A DNA stretch of 64,000 bases from assembly GCF_011745665.1 (NCBI RefSeq), contig NZ_CP050253.1:1587418-1651417 (forward strand), read 5' to 3'. Source of the DNA: Zophobihabitans entericus (GTDB taxonomy: Bacteria; Pseudomonadota; Gammaproteobacteria; Enterobacterales; Orbaceae). The stretch's first letter is position 1. Each line of letters begins with the position of its first letter. Below the pieces are notes generated by a model. It ran no database searches and had not been told where the DNA came from. It saw only the letters and a list, made by a program, of their open reading frames with translations. Shown here piece by piece: positions 37,719-45,914 of this stretch. Made by a program: the position numbers and the translations under genes.

Positions 37719-39458
37719 ATGATTAATTTAACACAGCGCACATTCTTTCAGCGTTTATTTAGATATATGCCGGGACTTGGCAGTTTATTCTCATATGAAC
37801 GTAAAAATTTAAGTTATGACATGAAAGCCGGGCTATCTGTAGCTGCGGTAGCTTTACCTGTGTCAATTGCCTATGCTGAATTAACCGGAGTTGGAGCAAT
37901 TGCAGGCCTGTATTCAACGATTTTACCGTTAATTGCTTATGCGTTATTTGGCTCATCCCGCCAGTTAATTATTGGTCCTGATACTGCAACATGTGCGGTC
38001 ATTGCCGCAGTTGTTACACCACTGGCTTTTGGCGATCCGGTGTTACGCTGGCAATTGGTTATTATCATGACGCTGATGATTGGTGGCTGGTGTATCCTCG
38101 CCAGTCGTTTACATCTAGGGGCACTGGCAGATCTGTTATCCAGACCTATTTTGATCGGCCTGCTAAACGGTATCTCCTTTACGATTATTATTGACCAGAT
38201 CGGTAAAGCCAGCGGCTTTAAATTTGAAGCCTCCGGTTTTATTGAACGCTTAATTGAACTCCCCATGATGATGATTACCAGTGCTCATGTAAATACCGTT
38301 CTGGTTTCTCTGGCGACACTGGTTATTTTAATTGTGATTAAGAAATTTAAATCACGCTGGCCGGCACCACTGATTGCTGTAGTGATTATGACGTTCTGCT
38401 CATGGCTGATTAATTTTGAATCTTATGATATTAGTATCATCGGTCATATTACGTCAGAAGGTTTACCGCTCTCTTCATGGAACAGTTTTGAAATCGGCCT
38501 CAGCCGTGAACTGGTCGTGCCATCTATCAATATTGCAGTCATCTGCTTTGTGAGTATGATGATTACTGCACGTAGCTTTGCCGCTAAAAATAACTATGAT
38601 ATTGATGCCAATGTTGAGTTCCGTGCTTTAGGTATTGCCAATATTGTTGCCGGGCTTTCTCAGGGCTTTGTGGTTAGCGGTACCTCTTCACGTACGGCGG
38701 TGAACGATGCTAATGGTGGTAAAACGCAGTTGGTCTCTATTATTGCCGCTGTGATTATCGGCATCGTGGTGATATTTTTACTTTCTCCGCTACAATTTAT
38801 ACCGGTTTGTGTACTTGGTATTGTGCTTATTTATTCGTCCTGGTCGTTAATTGATTTAAAATCTATTTTCCAGTTACGCAATCGTAACCGGGATGCTTTT
38901 TACTTAAGTCTGGTTACACTGCTGGCAGTACTTATTATCGGTATTATTCCGGGTATGGGGCTGGCAGTTTTACTCGGCTTATTACTCTTTTTAAGAACTG
39001 TTTTCCGTCCGTCAGAACAACTGCTTGGTGTGGATGGAGCAGGTCTGATTCACACCATTAAAATGGATGTTAACCCGATTCCTAATGTTATGATTTATCG
39101 CTTTAACTCGCCATTAACTTATTTCAATATCGCTTATTTCAAGCGCCGAGTACTGACTTTAATTGATGAGTCACCAACACCGATAAAATGGGTGATCGTT
39201 GATGCAGTACCTAGCTTTACCTATCCTGATGTTAGCGTGCTTTCTGGGGTGGAAGAACTGATACGGGCATTTAAAGTGCGGGATGCGGTGCTCGTTCTGG
39301 CTGGTCGTAAAGGGACTTTAGAACGCTGGTTTAGTGATATGCATATTGATTTAGATAAGAATCATCTGGAACTGGTGTCAGATCTCTATCTGGCTGTTCG
39401 TATGATTCAAAGTAAGGATCAGATGGATGATGGCTCAGGTTCATCGTCATCATCATAA
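37719..39458 (+). CDS. SulP/SLC26-family anion transporter with STAS domain
   Basis: A 579-residue inner-membrane transporter of the SulP (SLC26) family. The N-terminal two thirds have about twelve to fourteen hydrophobic segments with the family signature ALPVSIAYAELTGVGAIAGLYSTILP at about residues 46-71 and the second repeat GLSQGFVVSGTSSRTAVNDANGGKTQLVS. The cytoplasmic STAS domain follows (about 445-560; FNSPLTYFNIAYFKRR, WVIVDAVPSFTYPDVSVLSGVEEL). The C-terminus is a Ser/Gly run. Substrate (sulfate, bicarbonate, C4-dicarboxylate) cannot be told. It follows pmbA by 46 bases and precedes yfaY closely. Confidence 0.88.
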   Translation: MINLTQRTFFQRLFRYMPGLGSLFSYERKNLSYDMKAGLSVAAVALPVSIAYAELTGVGAIAGLYSTILPLIAYALFGSSRQLIIGPDTATCAVIAAVVTPLAFGDPVLRWQLVIIMTLMIGGWCILASRLHLGALADLLSRPILIGLLNGISFTIIIDQIGKASGFKFEASGFIERLIELPMMMITSAHVNTVLVSLATLVILIVIKKFKSRWPAPLIAVVIMTFCSWLINFESYDISIIGHITSEGLPLSSWNSFEIGLSRELVVPSINIAVICFVSMMITARSFAAKNNYDIDANVEFRALGIANIVAGLSQGFVVSGTSSRTAVNDANGGKTQLVSIIAAVIIGIVVIFLLSPLQFIPVCVLGIVLIYSSWSLIDLKSIFQLRNRNRDAFYLSLVTLLAVLIIGIIPGMGLAVLLGLLLFLRTVFRPSEQLLGVDGAGLIHTIKMDVNPIPNVMIYRFNSPLTYFNIAYFKRRVLTLIDESPTPIKWVIVDAVPSFTYPDVSVLSGVEELIRAFKVRDAVLVLAGRKGTLERWFSDMHIDLDKNHLELVSDLYLAVRMIQSKDQMDDGSGSSSSS

Positions 39459-39488
39459 TATTATTTAATGAGTTTCAGGCGGTTTAAA

Positions 39489-40691
39489 ATGAATAAAAAT
39501 GACACAATGCGAATAGAGATGCTAAGTACCGGCGATGAAGTATTGTACGGGCAAATTGTTGACACAAATTCAGCCTGGTTATCAGACTTTTTATTCCAGC
39601 AGGGTTTTCCTATTACGTCCCGCGTGACGGCGGGTGATAATTTAAATCAACTTGTGGATATGTTGCGTGAACGCAGTAAGCAAAATGATGTGTTGATCGT
39701 CAATGGCGGTCTTGGGCCAACCAGCGACGATTTAAGTGCTTTAGCTGCGGCCATGGCCAATAACGAAGAACTGGTTGAACATGCAGAGTGGATCGCTGAG
39801 ATGGAACGCTACTTTGCGCAGCGTGGCCGACCAATGTCACCCACTAATCGTAAACAAGCAATGCTTCCTAAGAGTGCCACGATTATTAATAACCCGGTCG
39901 GTACAGCTTGTGGGTTTTTAGTTAAGCTCAACGGTTGTTCACTGTTTTTTACCCCGGGTGTGCCTTCTGAATTTAAGGTCATGGTAAAAGATGAGATCTT
40001 ACCTCGTTTAAAACAGATGTTTCCAAATATTGTTACTCCGGTTTGCTATCGCTTAACCACGCTTGGCCGTTCTGAAAGTGAGATTGCAGCAGAGCTTGAA
40101 AGCCAGCTTAAACTGCCAGAAAACGTCGATCTGGGCTACCGTTCAGCCATGCCAATTATTGAGCTGAAACTGACCGGACCCGGGACTAAACAAGCAGAAA
40201 TGGAAAAGGTCTGGCAGCAATTGAAAGGCTATGTACGCGATAATACTATTTATGAAGGAACTGTCGGTTTACCTAAACTGGTGACAGAGCTACTGACTGA
40301 GAAGGGATTATCTTTAACGGTTTCAGAACAGTACACAGCAGGTTTGATGGCTTATCAGTTATATGATGCAGAAGCACCGCTGACAGGTTCAGAAGTGACT
40401 CGCAATCAGCAAACCAGTTTAGTTGAATATGCTAAAGCACTACGCCAAAAAAATCATACTGATATTGCGTTAGTTCTTGGTGATTATAAGCAGGAACAAA
40501 AGACGTTTGAAGTCGTGCTGGATACTCAGCAAAAAACCTATCACTATCAGTTGAAATATATCAGCAGAATATATAGTCGTACTATGTTGCAGGATATTTT
40601 TTCAACCGTGGCACTGGATATGTTAAGACGTCATCTGTCTGGCTTGTCTTTAATGACACCAAATATCTGGATGGAAGCAATAGAACTTTAG
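39489..40691 (+). CDS. yfaY: CinA-family protein YfaY (NMN deamidase-related)
   Basis: A CinA-like protein, 400 residues with the start at 39489 (MNKNDTMRIEMLSTGDEVL), which has AGGCGG seven bases upstream; an ATG at 39468 would extend it by seven residues. The N-terminal MoCF-biosynthesis-like (COG1058) domain is clear: STGDEVLYGQIVDTNSAWLSD, NGGLGPTSDDLSALA, NPVGTACGF and FFTPGVPSEFKVM. The C-terminal CinA domain is degenerate: where active pyridine-nucleotide deamidases have a Ser-containing ESCTGG-like motif, this has SEQYTAG, as in E. coli YfaY. Deamidase activity is therefore doubtful. Confidence 0.88.
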   Translation: MNKNDTMRIEMLSTGDEVLYGQIVDTNSAWLSDFLFQQGFPITSRVTAGDNLNQLVDMLRERSKQNDVLIVNGGLGPTSDDLSALAAAMANNEELVEHAEWIAEMERYFAQRGRPMSPTNRKQAMLPKSATIINNPVGTACGFLVKLNGCSLFFTPGVPSEFKVMVKDEILPRLKQMFPNIVTPVCYRLTTLGRSESEIAAELESQLKLPENVDLGYRSAMPIIELKLTGPGTKQAEMEKVWQQLKGYVRDNTIYEGTVGLPKLVTELLTEKGLSLTVSEQYTAGLMAYQLYDAEAPLTGSEVTRNQQTSLVEYAKALRQKNHTDIALVLGDYKQEQKTFEVVLDTQQKTYHYQLKYISRIYSRTMLQDIFSTVALDMLRRHLSGLSLMTPNIWMEAIEL

Positions 40692-40747
40692 TTTAATTAA
40701 AACTGTATATTAATCAAATAGTTATAAATTTATAATAAGGATGAATT

Positions 40748-41647
40748 ATGCAAAAAAATATTATTGATTTACATATGCATTCTGCACACAGCGACGATGG
40801 TGAATTTACACCAACTGAACTGGTTAAAATGTGCGCCGAAAGTGGATTGAAATATTTTGCTTTAACTGATCATAATTCAACTAAAGGTACAGCTGAAGCT
40901 TATCAGGCTGCTCAGCAATATGGGCTTACTCTGATTTCAGGTATTGAAATTGATTGTGTTCATGAAGGTACACATCTGCATGTTCTTGGCTACGGCGTTG
41001 ATCCCAATTATCCAGCATTTGCCAAAATTGAAGCTGATATTCTAAAGCAGGAACAACAAAAATCCGTGCAGCGTGTCGGGCTGGTTGAAAAACTGGGTAT
41101 TTATATCAATCATGACAAGCTAAATAAGCTAAGCAAACATGGTGTGATTATTGGTGAAATGATTGCCGAAGCTTCCATTTATGAGCCGGAGAATAAAGAT
41201 CATCCGTTAACAATGCCTTATTTAGCTGGTGGTAAACGTAGCAATAATCCTTATGTTAACTTCCACTGGGATTTTTGTGCGCCGGGTAAACCTGCACATG
41301 TGGCGATTAATTACATTAGCTTAAATGAAGCCATTAAATATATAGTTGAATCGGGTGGTATCCCTGTTTTAGCTCATCCGGGTAATAATATTCACGAGAG
41401 TGAAAAGTTATTAGTCAGCATACTGGCACAAGGTGTGAAAGGGATTGAGGTTTACAGTAGTTATCATTCAGAAGAACAGATTCAGTTTTATCTGTCTCAG
41501 GCGCAGCAACGTGGTTGTTTAATTACTTGCGGTAGTGATTTCCATGGTAAAACTAAACCCTCTATTAAGCTAGGCGATTGCCGTTGCAGTAAAGAGACAG
41601 AACAAACGCTAATTCAGAAGTTAGCCCCTTATTATTTTAAAAAATAA
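40748..41647 (+). CDS. PHP-domain phosphoesterase
   Basis: A 299-residue PHP-domain metal-dependent phosphoesterase. The N-terminal metal site is HMHSAHSDDGEFTP (His9, His11, His14), with LTDHNST, ISGIEIDC, LAHPGNNIH and GSDFHG supplying the other ligands along the chain. Resemblance is to the YciV/RNase AM and histidinol-phosphatase-like branches, but the insertion and the DFCAPGKPAHV segment differ from YciV and I cannot choose a substrate. RBS AAGG precedes the ATG. A LexA site separates it from the next genes. Confidence 0.8.
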   Translation: MQKNIIDLHMHSAHSDDGEFTPTELVKMCAESGLKYFALTDHNSTKGTAEAYQAAQQYGLTLISGIEIDCVHEGTHLHVLGYGVDPNYPAFAKIEADILKQEQQKSVQRVGLVEKLGIYINHDKLNKLSKHGVIIGEMIAEASIYEPENKDHPLTMPYLAGGKRSNNPYVNFHWDFCAPGKPAHVAINYISLNEAIKYIVESGGIPVLAHPGNNIHESEKLLVSILAQGVKGIEVYSSYHSEEQIQFYLSQAQQRGCLITCGSDFHGKTKPSIKLGDCRCSKETEQTLIQKLAPYYFKK

Positions 41648-41686
41648 TTCTGCGTATTTATTAGACATTTCTAATGACAAATCTGC

Positions 41687-41730
41687 TTCGTTTATTTATA
41701 CTGTGTTTATATACAGTATAAATAAACGAA
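41687..41730 (+). promoter_or_regulatory. LexA (SOS) box inside a 44-bp perfect palindrome
   Basis: CTGT-N8-ACAG (41701-41716) meets the enterobacterial LexA core, and the N8 is AT-rich as in the consensus. Beyond it the symmetry continues to perfect 18-bp arms (left arm TTCGTTTATTTATACTGT). A TATAAA at 41717-41722 could serve as the -10 box, in which case LexA would cover the promoter and transcription would start only a few bases before the ATG at 41735. Confidence 0.82.
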
Positions 41731-41734
41731 TATT

Positions 41735-43012
41735 ATGCAAGAGAGCACATTAAAAAAACTCGAAATCCTCGCTGAATCTGCAAAGTATGATGTTTCATGC
41801 TCATCCAGTGGTACGACCAGAAAAAATAAATCTGGTGGTATCGGTAGTGCCAGTGGCTGGGGAATTTGCCATAGTTTTACCGAAGATGGACGCTGTGTCT
41901 CCTTACTGAAAATCATGCTGACTAACTTTTGTATGTATGATTGCGCGTATTGTATTAACAGACGCAGCAATGATATTCAGCGTGCTGCTTTTTCGCCTAA
42001 AGAGTTGGCAGAACTCACTATCGAGTTTTATCGTCGTAACTATATTGAAGGACTATTCTTAAGTTCCGGTGTGATTAAAAACCCGGATCACACGATGGAA
42101 AAAATGATTCGGGTAGTGAAAGAGCTACGTGAGACTCACGGGTATCATGGTTACATTCATATGAAAACCATTCCAGGAGCCAGTAAAGAACTCACTCATC
42201 AGGCAGGTTTATATGCTGACAGGCTGAGTATTAATCTGGAAATTCCTACTGAACAAAATCTAAAACTGTTAGCACCGGAAAAAGATCATCAAAGTATTTA
42301 CCGGCCCATGCATGATATCCAGCGGGGTATTATCATCAGTCAGGAGGAGCGTAAAAAGTTTCGTTCTGCACCCAGATTTGCACCAGCAGGTCAAAGTACG
42401 CAGATTATTATTGGTGCCACTGATGAGACAGATAAAGATATCCTGCAACTTACTTCGTCACTCTATCAAAGACCAAGCATGAAGCGTGTTTACTATTCAG
42501 GTTTCATTCCGGTAAATAGCTATGATAAACGTCTGCCGGTTGGTAAAGAGACGCCGCTGGTACGTGAAAATCGTCTGTATCAGGCTGACTGGCTGATGCG
42601 GTTTTATCAGTTTAACGTGCATGAAATCGTTAATGATGAGCACCCGGAGCTGGACTTAGAAATCGACCCTAAATTGTCATGGGCGCTACGTAATCCGGCA
42701 CAGTTTCCGGTGGATGTAAATCGGGACAGTTATGAAAAGATTCTCAGAATACCGGGAGTAGGTGTTAAATCAGCGCGTCTGATTGTGGCGGCCAGACAAC
42801 ACGGGGCTTTAACCCTTGACGGACTAAAACGTATTGGTGTGGTTTTAAAGCGGGCACAATATTTCCTGACCTGTCAGGGGATGCATAAAATTGTCTCCGT
42901 GAATGAAACATCACCAGAGCGTTTACGGCTTTTACTGGCTGAACCTAAAGCGGCTTATAAAGCGCTGGAAAATAAAGCTATGCCGGAACAACTGGGCTTT
43001 GGATTTAACTAA
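41735..43012 (+). CDS. putative DNA modification/repair radical SAM protein with HhH motif
   Basis: A 425-residue radical-SAM enzyme of the family annotated as putative DNA modification/repair radical SAM protein (TIGR03916 type, from memory). The [4Fe-4S] ligands are Cys66, Cys70 and Cys73 (FCMYDCAYCINRR), and a helix-hairpin-helix DNA-binding motif is near the C-terminus (ILRIPGVGVKSARLIVAARQ, about residues 332-351). The substrate is unknown. The start has no visible Shine-Dalgarno and lies 4 bases after the LexA palindrome, suggesting a near-leaderless mRNA. The next gene, a DUF4130 protein, begins 1 base after this stop codon. Confidence 0.88.
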   Translation: MQESTLKKLEILAESAKYDVSCSSSGTTRKNKSGGIGSASGWGICHSFTEDGRCVSLLKIMLTNFCMYDCAYCINRRSNDIQRAAFSPKELAELTIEFYRRNYIEGLFLSSGVIKNPDHTMEKMIRVVKELRETHGYHGYIHMKTIPGASKELTHQAGLYADRLSINLEIPTEQNLKLLAPEKDHQSIYRPMHDIQRGIIISQEERKKFRSAPRFAPAGQSTQIIIGATDETDKDILQLTSSLYQRPSMKRVYYSGFIPVNSYDKRLPVGKETPLVRENRLYQADWLMRFYQFNVHEIVNDEHPELDLEIDPKLSWALRNPAQFPVDVNRDSYEKILRIPGVGVKSARLIVAARQHGALTLDGLKRIGVVLKRAQYFLTCQGMHKIVSVNETSPERLRLLLAEPKAAYKALENKAMPEQLGFGFN

Positions 43013-43013
43013 T

Positions 43014-43790
43014 ATGAAAATCGCTTATTATGATCAGACCTTTGAGGGGTTACTCTGTGTCATTTTTGATGCCTATAAGCTGAAATATTTCCCTGAACAT
43101 ATTCTGGTAACTGGCGATGTGCCGCCACTACTGACTACTTTTGAGCATACGGTTGAAACTGCTAACGGTAAATATGAGCGGGTACTCACTGCGCTGAAAA
43201 AAAAGCTCTCAAAGAGTGCCCTAAATAATCTGACTAAAGTCTGGCTATCTGAAGTACCTGAGCGGGAGATGCTGTTGTTCCGATATATCTGTAAGGTATT
43301 TGACCATCAGCAGAATATCGAGAGTAACTTTGCTGATGAAGACGTCATGGCTGTTTTAAAGCTGGCTAAGAAAGTAGGCTGTGATATGCATTTTATCAGC
43401 ATGATGGTTAGATTTAACAAGACGGCAGACGATGTCTTTTTTGCTCCTGTCGCACCCACCTATAATGTCTTGCCTTTGGTTTTACCCCATTTTAAAGATC
43501 GATTTTCTGATCAGAAGTGGGCAATTTATGATGAAAAGCGTGGTTATGGTTTCTACTACGATTTAGAAAAAATAGTGGAAATGACCCTGAGTGAAGCAGA
43601 TGACTTTTTAGTTCATCATCGTTTAAACGAGAAGTATCAGGATGAAGATGATAAGCTGATTACTTTGATGTGGCAGCGCTATTTTAAGGCGCTTACTATT
43701 AAAGAACGTATTAATTTAAAACAACAACGCCGTGCTATGCCAGCTCGGTTTTGGGCTTATTTGCCGGAGATGCAGGATAGAGTGAATTAG
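43014..43790 (+). CDS. DUF4130-family protein, partner of the radical SAM enzyme
   Basis: A 258-residue protein of the DUF4130 (TIGR03915-type, 'probable DNA metabolism protein') family, always seen with the radical-SAM/HhH protein encoded just upstream. The start is set at 43014 (MKIAYYDQTFEGLLCVIFDAY), one base after the preceding stop; the upstream in-frame extension lies inside the radical-SAM gene and is not expected to be used. Other conserved stretches are FRYICKVFD, DMHFISMMVRF and YNVLPLVLPHFKDRF, and the tail MPARFWAYLPEM. Function is unknown. Control by the upstream LexA site is inferred. Confidence 0.87.
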   Translation: MKIAYYDQTFEGLLCVIFDAYKLKYFPEHILVTGDVPPLLTTFEHTVETANGKYERVLTALKKKLSKSALNNLTKVWLSEVPEREMLLFRYICKVFDHQQNIESNFADEDVMAVLKLAKKVGCDMHFISMMVRFNKTADDVFFAPVAPTYNVLPLVLPHFKDRFSDQKWAIYDEKRGYGFYYDLEKIVEMTLSEADDFLVHHRLNEKYQDEDDKLITLMWQRYFKALTIKERINLKQQRRAMPARFWAYLPEMQDRVN

Positions 43791-43797
43791 TGCTTTA

Positions 43798-45885
43798 TTA
43801 AGCGTTAATATATTTTTCTCTGTCTGGTAGCCAGCAGTCGATCAGTTGCTGTACTTTCTCCGGATGAGTTTGTTGTAAATAACGAGAAGTACGCTGAACT
43901 TCGGCAATCAGGTGCTGATCGCGGGCTAAATCTACCACTTTAAAAGCTGCAGCACCAATTTGCCTGGTTCCCAGTATTTCACCAATTCCGCGTAGTTCCA
44001 TGTCTTTCTGGGCGATGATAAAGCCGTCATTGGTTTCCCGCATCACTTGTAAGCGGGATTGTGCTGTTTTTGAGAGTGGTGCCTGATACATCAGCACGCA
44101 GTGAGAAGCCGCTGCACCACGTCCAACGCGCCCGCGTAATTGATGCAACTGAGAAAGTCCTAAACGTTCAGCATTTTCAATGATCATCAGGCTGGCATTA
44201 GGAACGTCCACCCCAACTTCAATTACAGTAGTGGCAACGAGCAGTTGAATATCGCCTTGTTTAAAGGCTTGCATGATAGCTTGTTTTTCATCTGGTTTCA
44301 TACGGCCATGAACCAGACCAATGACAATCTCTGGCAGAATTTTTTGCAGATCTTCAGTAATACTTTCTGCTGCCTGAGCATCAAGGACTTCGGACTCTTC
44401 AACTAATGTACACACCCAATAAACCTGACGACCGGACAGGCAAACTTCTTTGACGCGCTCAATAATTTCACCACGTCTGGTATTGGAAACCACCGCAGTT
44501 TTAATCGGAGTTCGGCCAGGTGGCAGTTCATCAATCACAGAAACATCCAGATCGGCATAAACGGTCATTGCCAGTGTTCTTGGAATTGGCGTGGCGGTCA
44601 TAATCAGTTGATGTGGCGCATTACCATTATGAGCACCTTTTTCCCACAAACTTAAACGCTGATTAACACCAAAACGGTGTTGTTCATCAATAATCACTAA
44701 AGCTAAGTCATGAAAGCCTACTTTATCATAGAAGATAGCGTGGGTCCCTATCACCATCTGATATTCACCGGCTGCGATTGCTGCCAGCTGAGTCTGTTTC
44801 GCTTTGCCTTGTAATTTGGCAGAGACTAAATCAACAGAAATACCTAGTGGTTCAAACCAGCGTTTAAAGTTATTAAAATGTTGTTCTGCCAGAATTTCAG
44901 TTGGAGCCATAAGAGCAACTTGCTTACCATTACTCAAAGCAAACAGAGCAGACATCGCAGCAACCAGCGTTTTACCTGACCCAACATCCCCCTGTACTAA
45001 ACGCATCATCGGGATATTCAGTTGCATATCCTGCTTAATATCCTGAATCACTCTTTGCTGCGCGCCCGTTGGTTTGAATGGAAGTTGTTGTAAAAATTGT
45101 GTGATTAAATCCACGGATGGAGTCAGCGAATAAGCCTGTTGCTGCTGATTGTGGCTTCTGACTGCCAGCATACTCAGGTGATAAGCCAGTAACTCTTCAA
45201 ACACTAAACGGATTTGAGCAGGATGGTGGCCTGTTTCCAGCTCTGAAACATCCATATCGGCTGGTGGCTGATGTAAAATTTCTAACGCTTCACGCACAGG
45301 CATTAAACCCGTAGCTAAAGAGTCCGGGAAGAGCTCTTCCGGGGGATTACGCTGTAGCAAGAGTAAAGCCTGTTTAATCGCCTTACGGATGACATTTTGG
45401 GTCAGCCCGTCAGTGGTGGGATAGATTGGCGTCAGGTTATCATCAGCAGCTGTTGTTGGTGCCGGAATATTGGCTGAAATAACCTGATACTGAGGGTGAA
45501 ACATCTCTGGTCCGGTTTTACCACGCTTGATCTCGCCATAAGCTTTCACCCGTACACCTTCAGCCAGCCCGTTTTTCATACCGTTATTAAAGTTCATAAA
45601 GCGCATGGTTAATACGCCGGTGCCGTCAGATATTTTACTGACCAGCATACGACGTCTGCCAAAAGTTATGCCGGTAGTGAGTACATTACCTTCCAGCGTC
45701 ACATACTGACCGGGCAGGGCCTCACCAATGGATGCAGTATTAGCACGGTTTTCATAGCGGAAAGGAAAATGCAGCAGTAAGTCCTGCACTGTATAGATAT
45801 TTAATTTATGGAATTTAGCCAGAGAGGCTGCGCCAATACCACTCAGTGAGCTTACCTGAATATGGTTAAGTAAGCGGGATGACAT
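43798..45885 (-). CDS. recG: ATP-dependent DNA helicase RecG
   Basis: RecG reverses stalled replication forks and migrates branched DNA. The 695-residue product (E. coli 693) has the N-terminal wedge/OB domain (about 60-150), Walker A VQGDVGSGKTLVA, DEQHRFG in place of the DEAD box, ATPIPRTLAMT (motif III), and QLRGRVGRG (motif VI). It ends the gmk-rpoZ-spoT-recG cluster and converges on the SOS-boxed pair with only 7 bases between. trmH, usually between spoT and recG in E. coli, is absent; spoT ends 29 bases upstream. Confidence 0.96.
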   Translation of the reverse strand: MSSRLLNHIQVSSLSGIGAASLAKFHKLNIYTVQDLLLHFPFRYENRANTASIGEALPGQYVTLEGNVLTTGITFGRRRMLVSKISDGTGVLTMRFMNFNNGMKNGLAEGVRVKAYGEIKRGKTGPEMFHPQYQVISANIPAPTTAADDNLTPIYPTTDGLTQNVIRKAIKQALLLLQRNPPEELFPDSLATGLMPVREALEILHQPPADMDVSELETGHHPAQIRLVFEELLAYHLSMLAVRSHNQQQQAYSLTPSVDLITQFLQQLPFKPTGAQQRVIQDIKQDMQLNIPMMRLVQGDVGSGKTLVAAMSALFALSNGKQVALMAPTEILAEQHFNNFKRWFEPLGISVDLVSAKLQGKAKQTQLAAIAAGEYQMVIGTHAIFYDKVGFHDLALVIIDEQHRFGVNQRLSLWEKGAHNGNAPHQLIMTATPIPRTLAMTVYADLDVSVIDELPPGRTPIKTAVVSNTRRGEIIERVKEVCLSGRQVYWVCTLVEESEVLDAQAAESITEDLQKILPEIVIGLVHGRMKPDEKQAIMQAFKQGDIQLLVATTVIEVGVDVPNASLMIIENAERLGLSQLHQLRGRVGRGAAASHCVLMYQAPLSKTAQSRLQVMRETNDGFIIAQKDMELRGIGEILGTRQIGAAAFKVVDLARDQHLIAEVQRTSRYLQQTHPEKVQQLIDCWLPDREKYINA

Positions 45886-45914
45886 GATATTTACCGCGCT
45901 TTGACCAGGTAGTA

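Noticed and set aside
39459-39488. Start of yfaY at the ATG at 39468
   Set aside because: Possible, but the ATG at 39489 has AGGCGG well placed upstream and fits the length of E. coli YfaY (400). The difference is only seven residues.
42903-43013. 37-residue N-terminal extension of the DUF4130 protein
   Set aside because: It lies within the radical-SAM gene in another frame. The ATG at 43014 directly follows the preceding stop and matches the family start.
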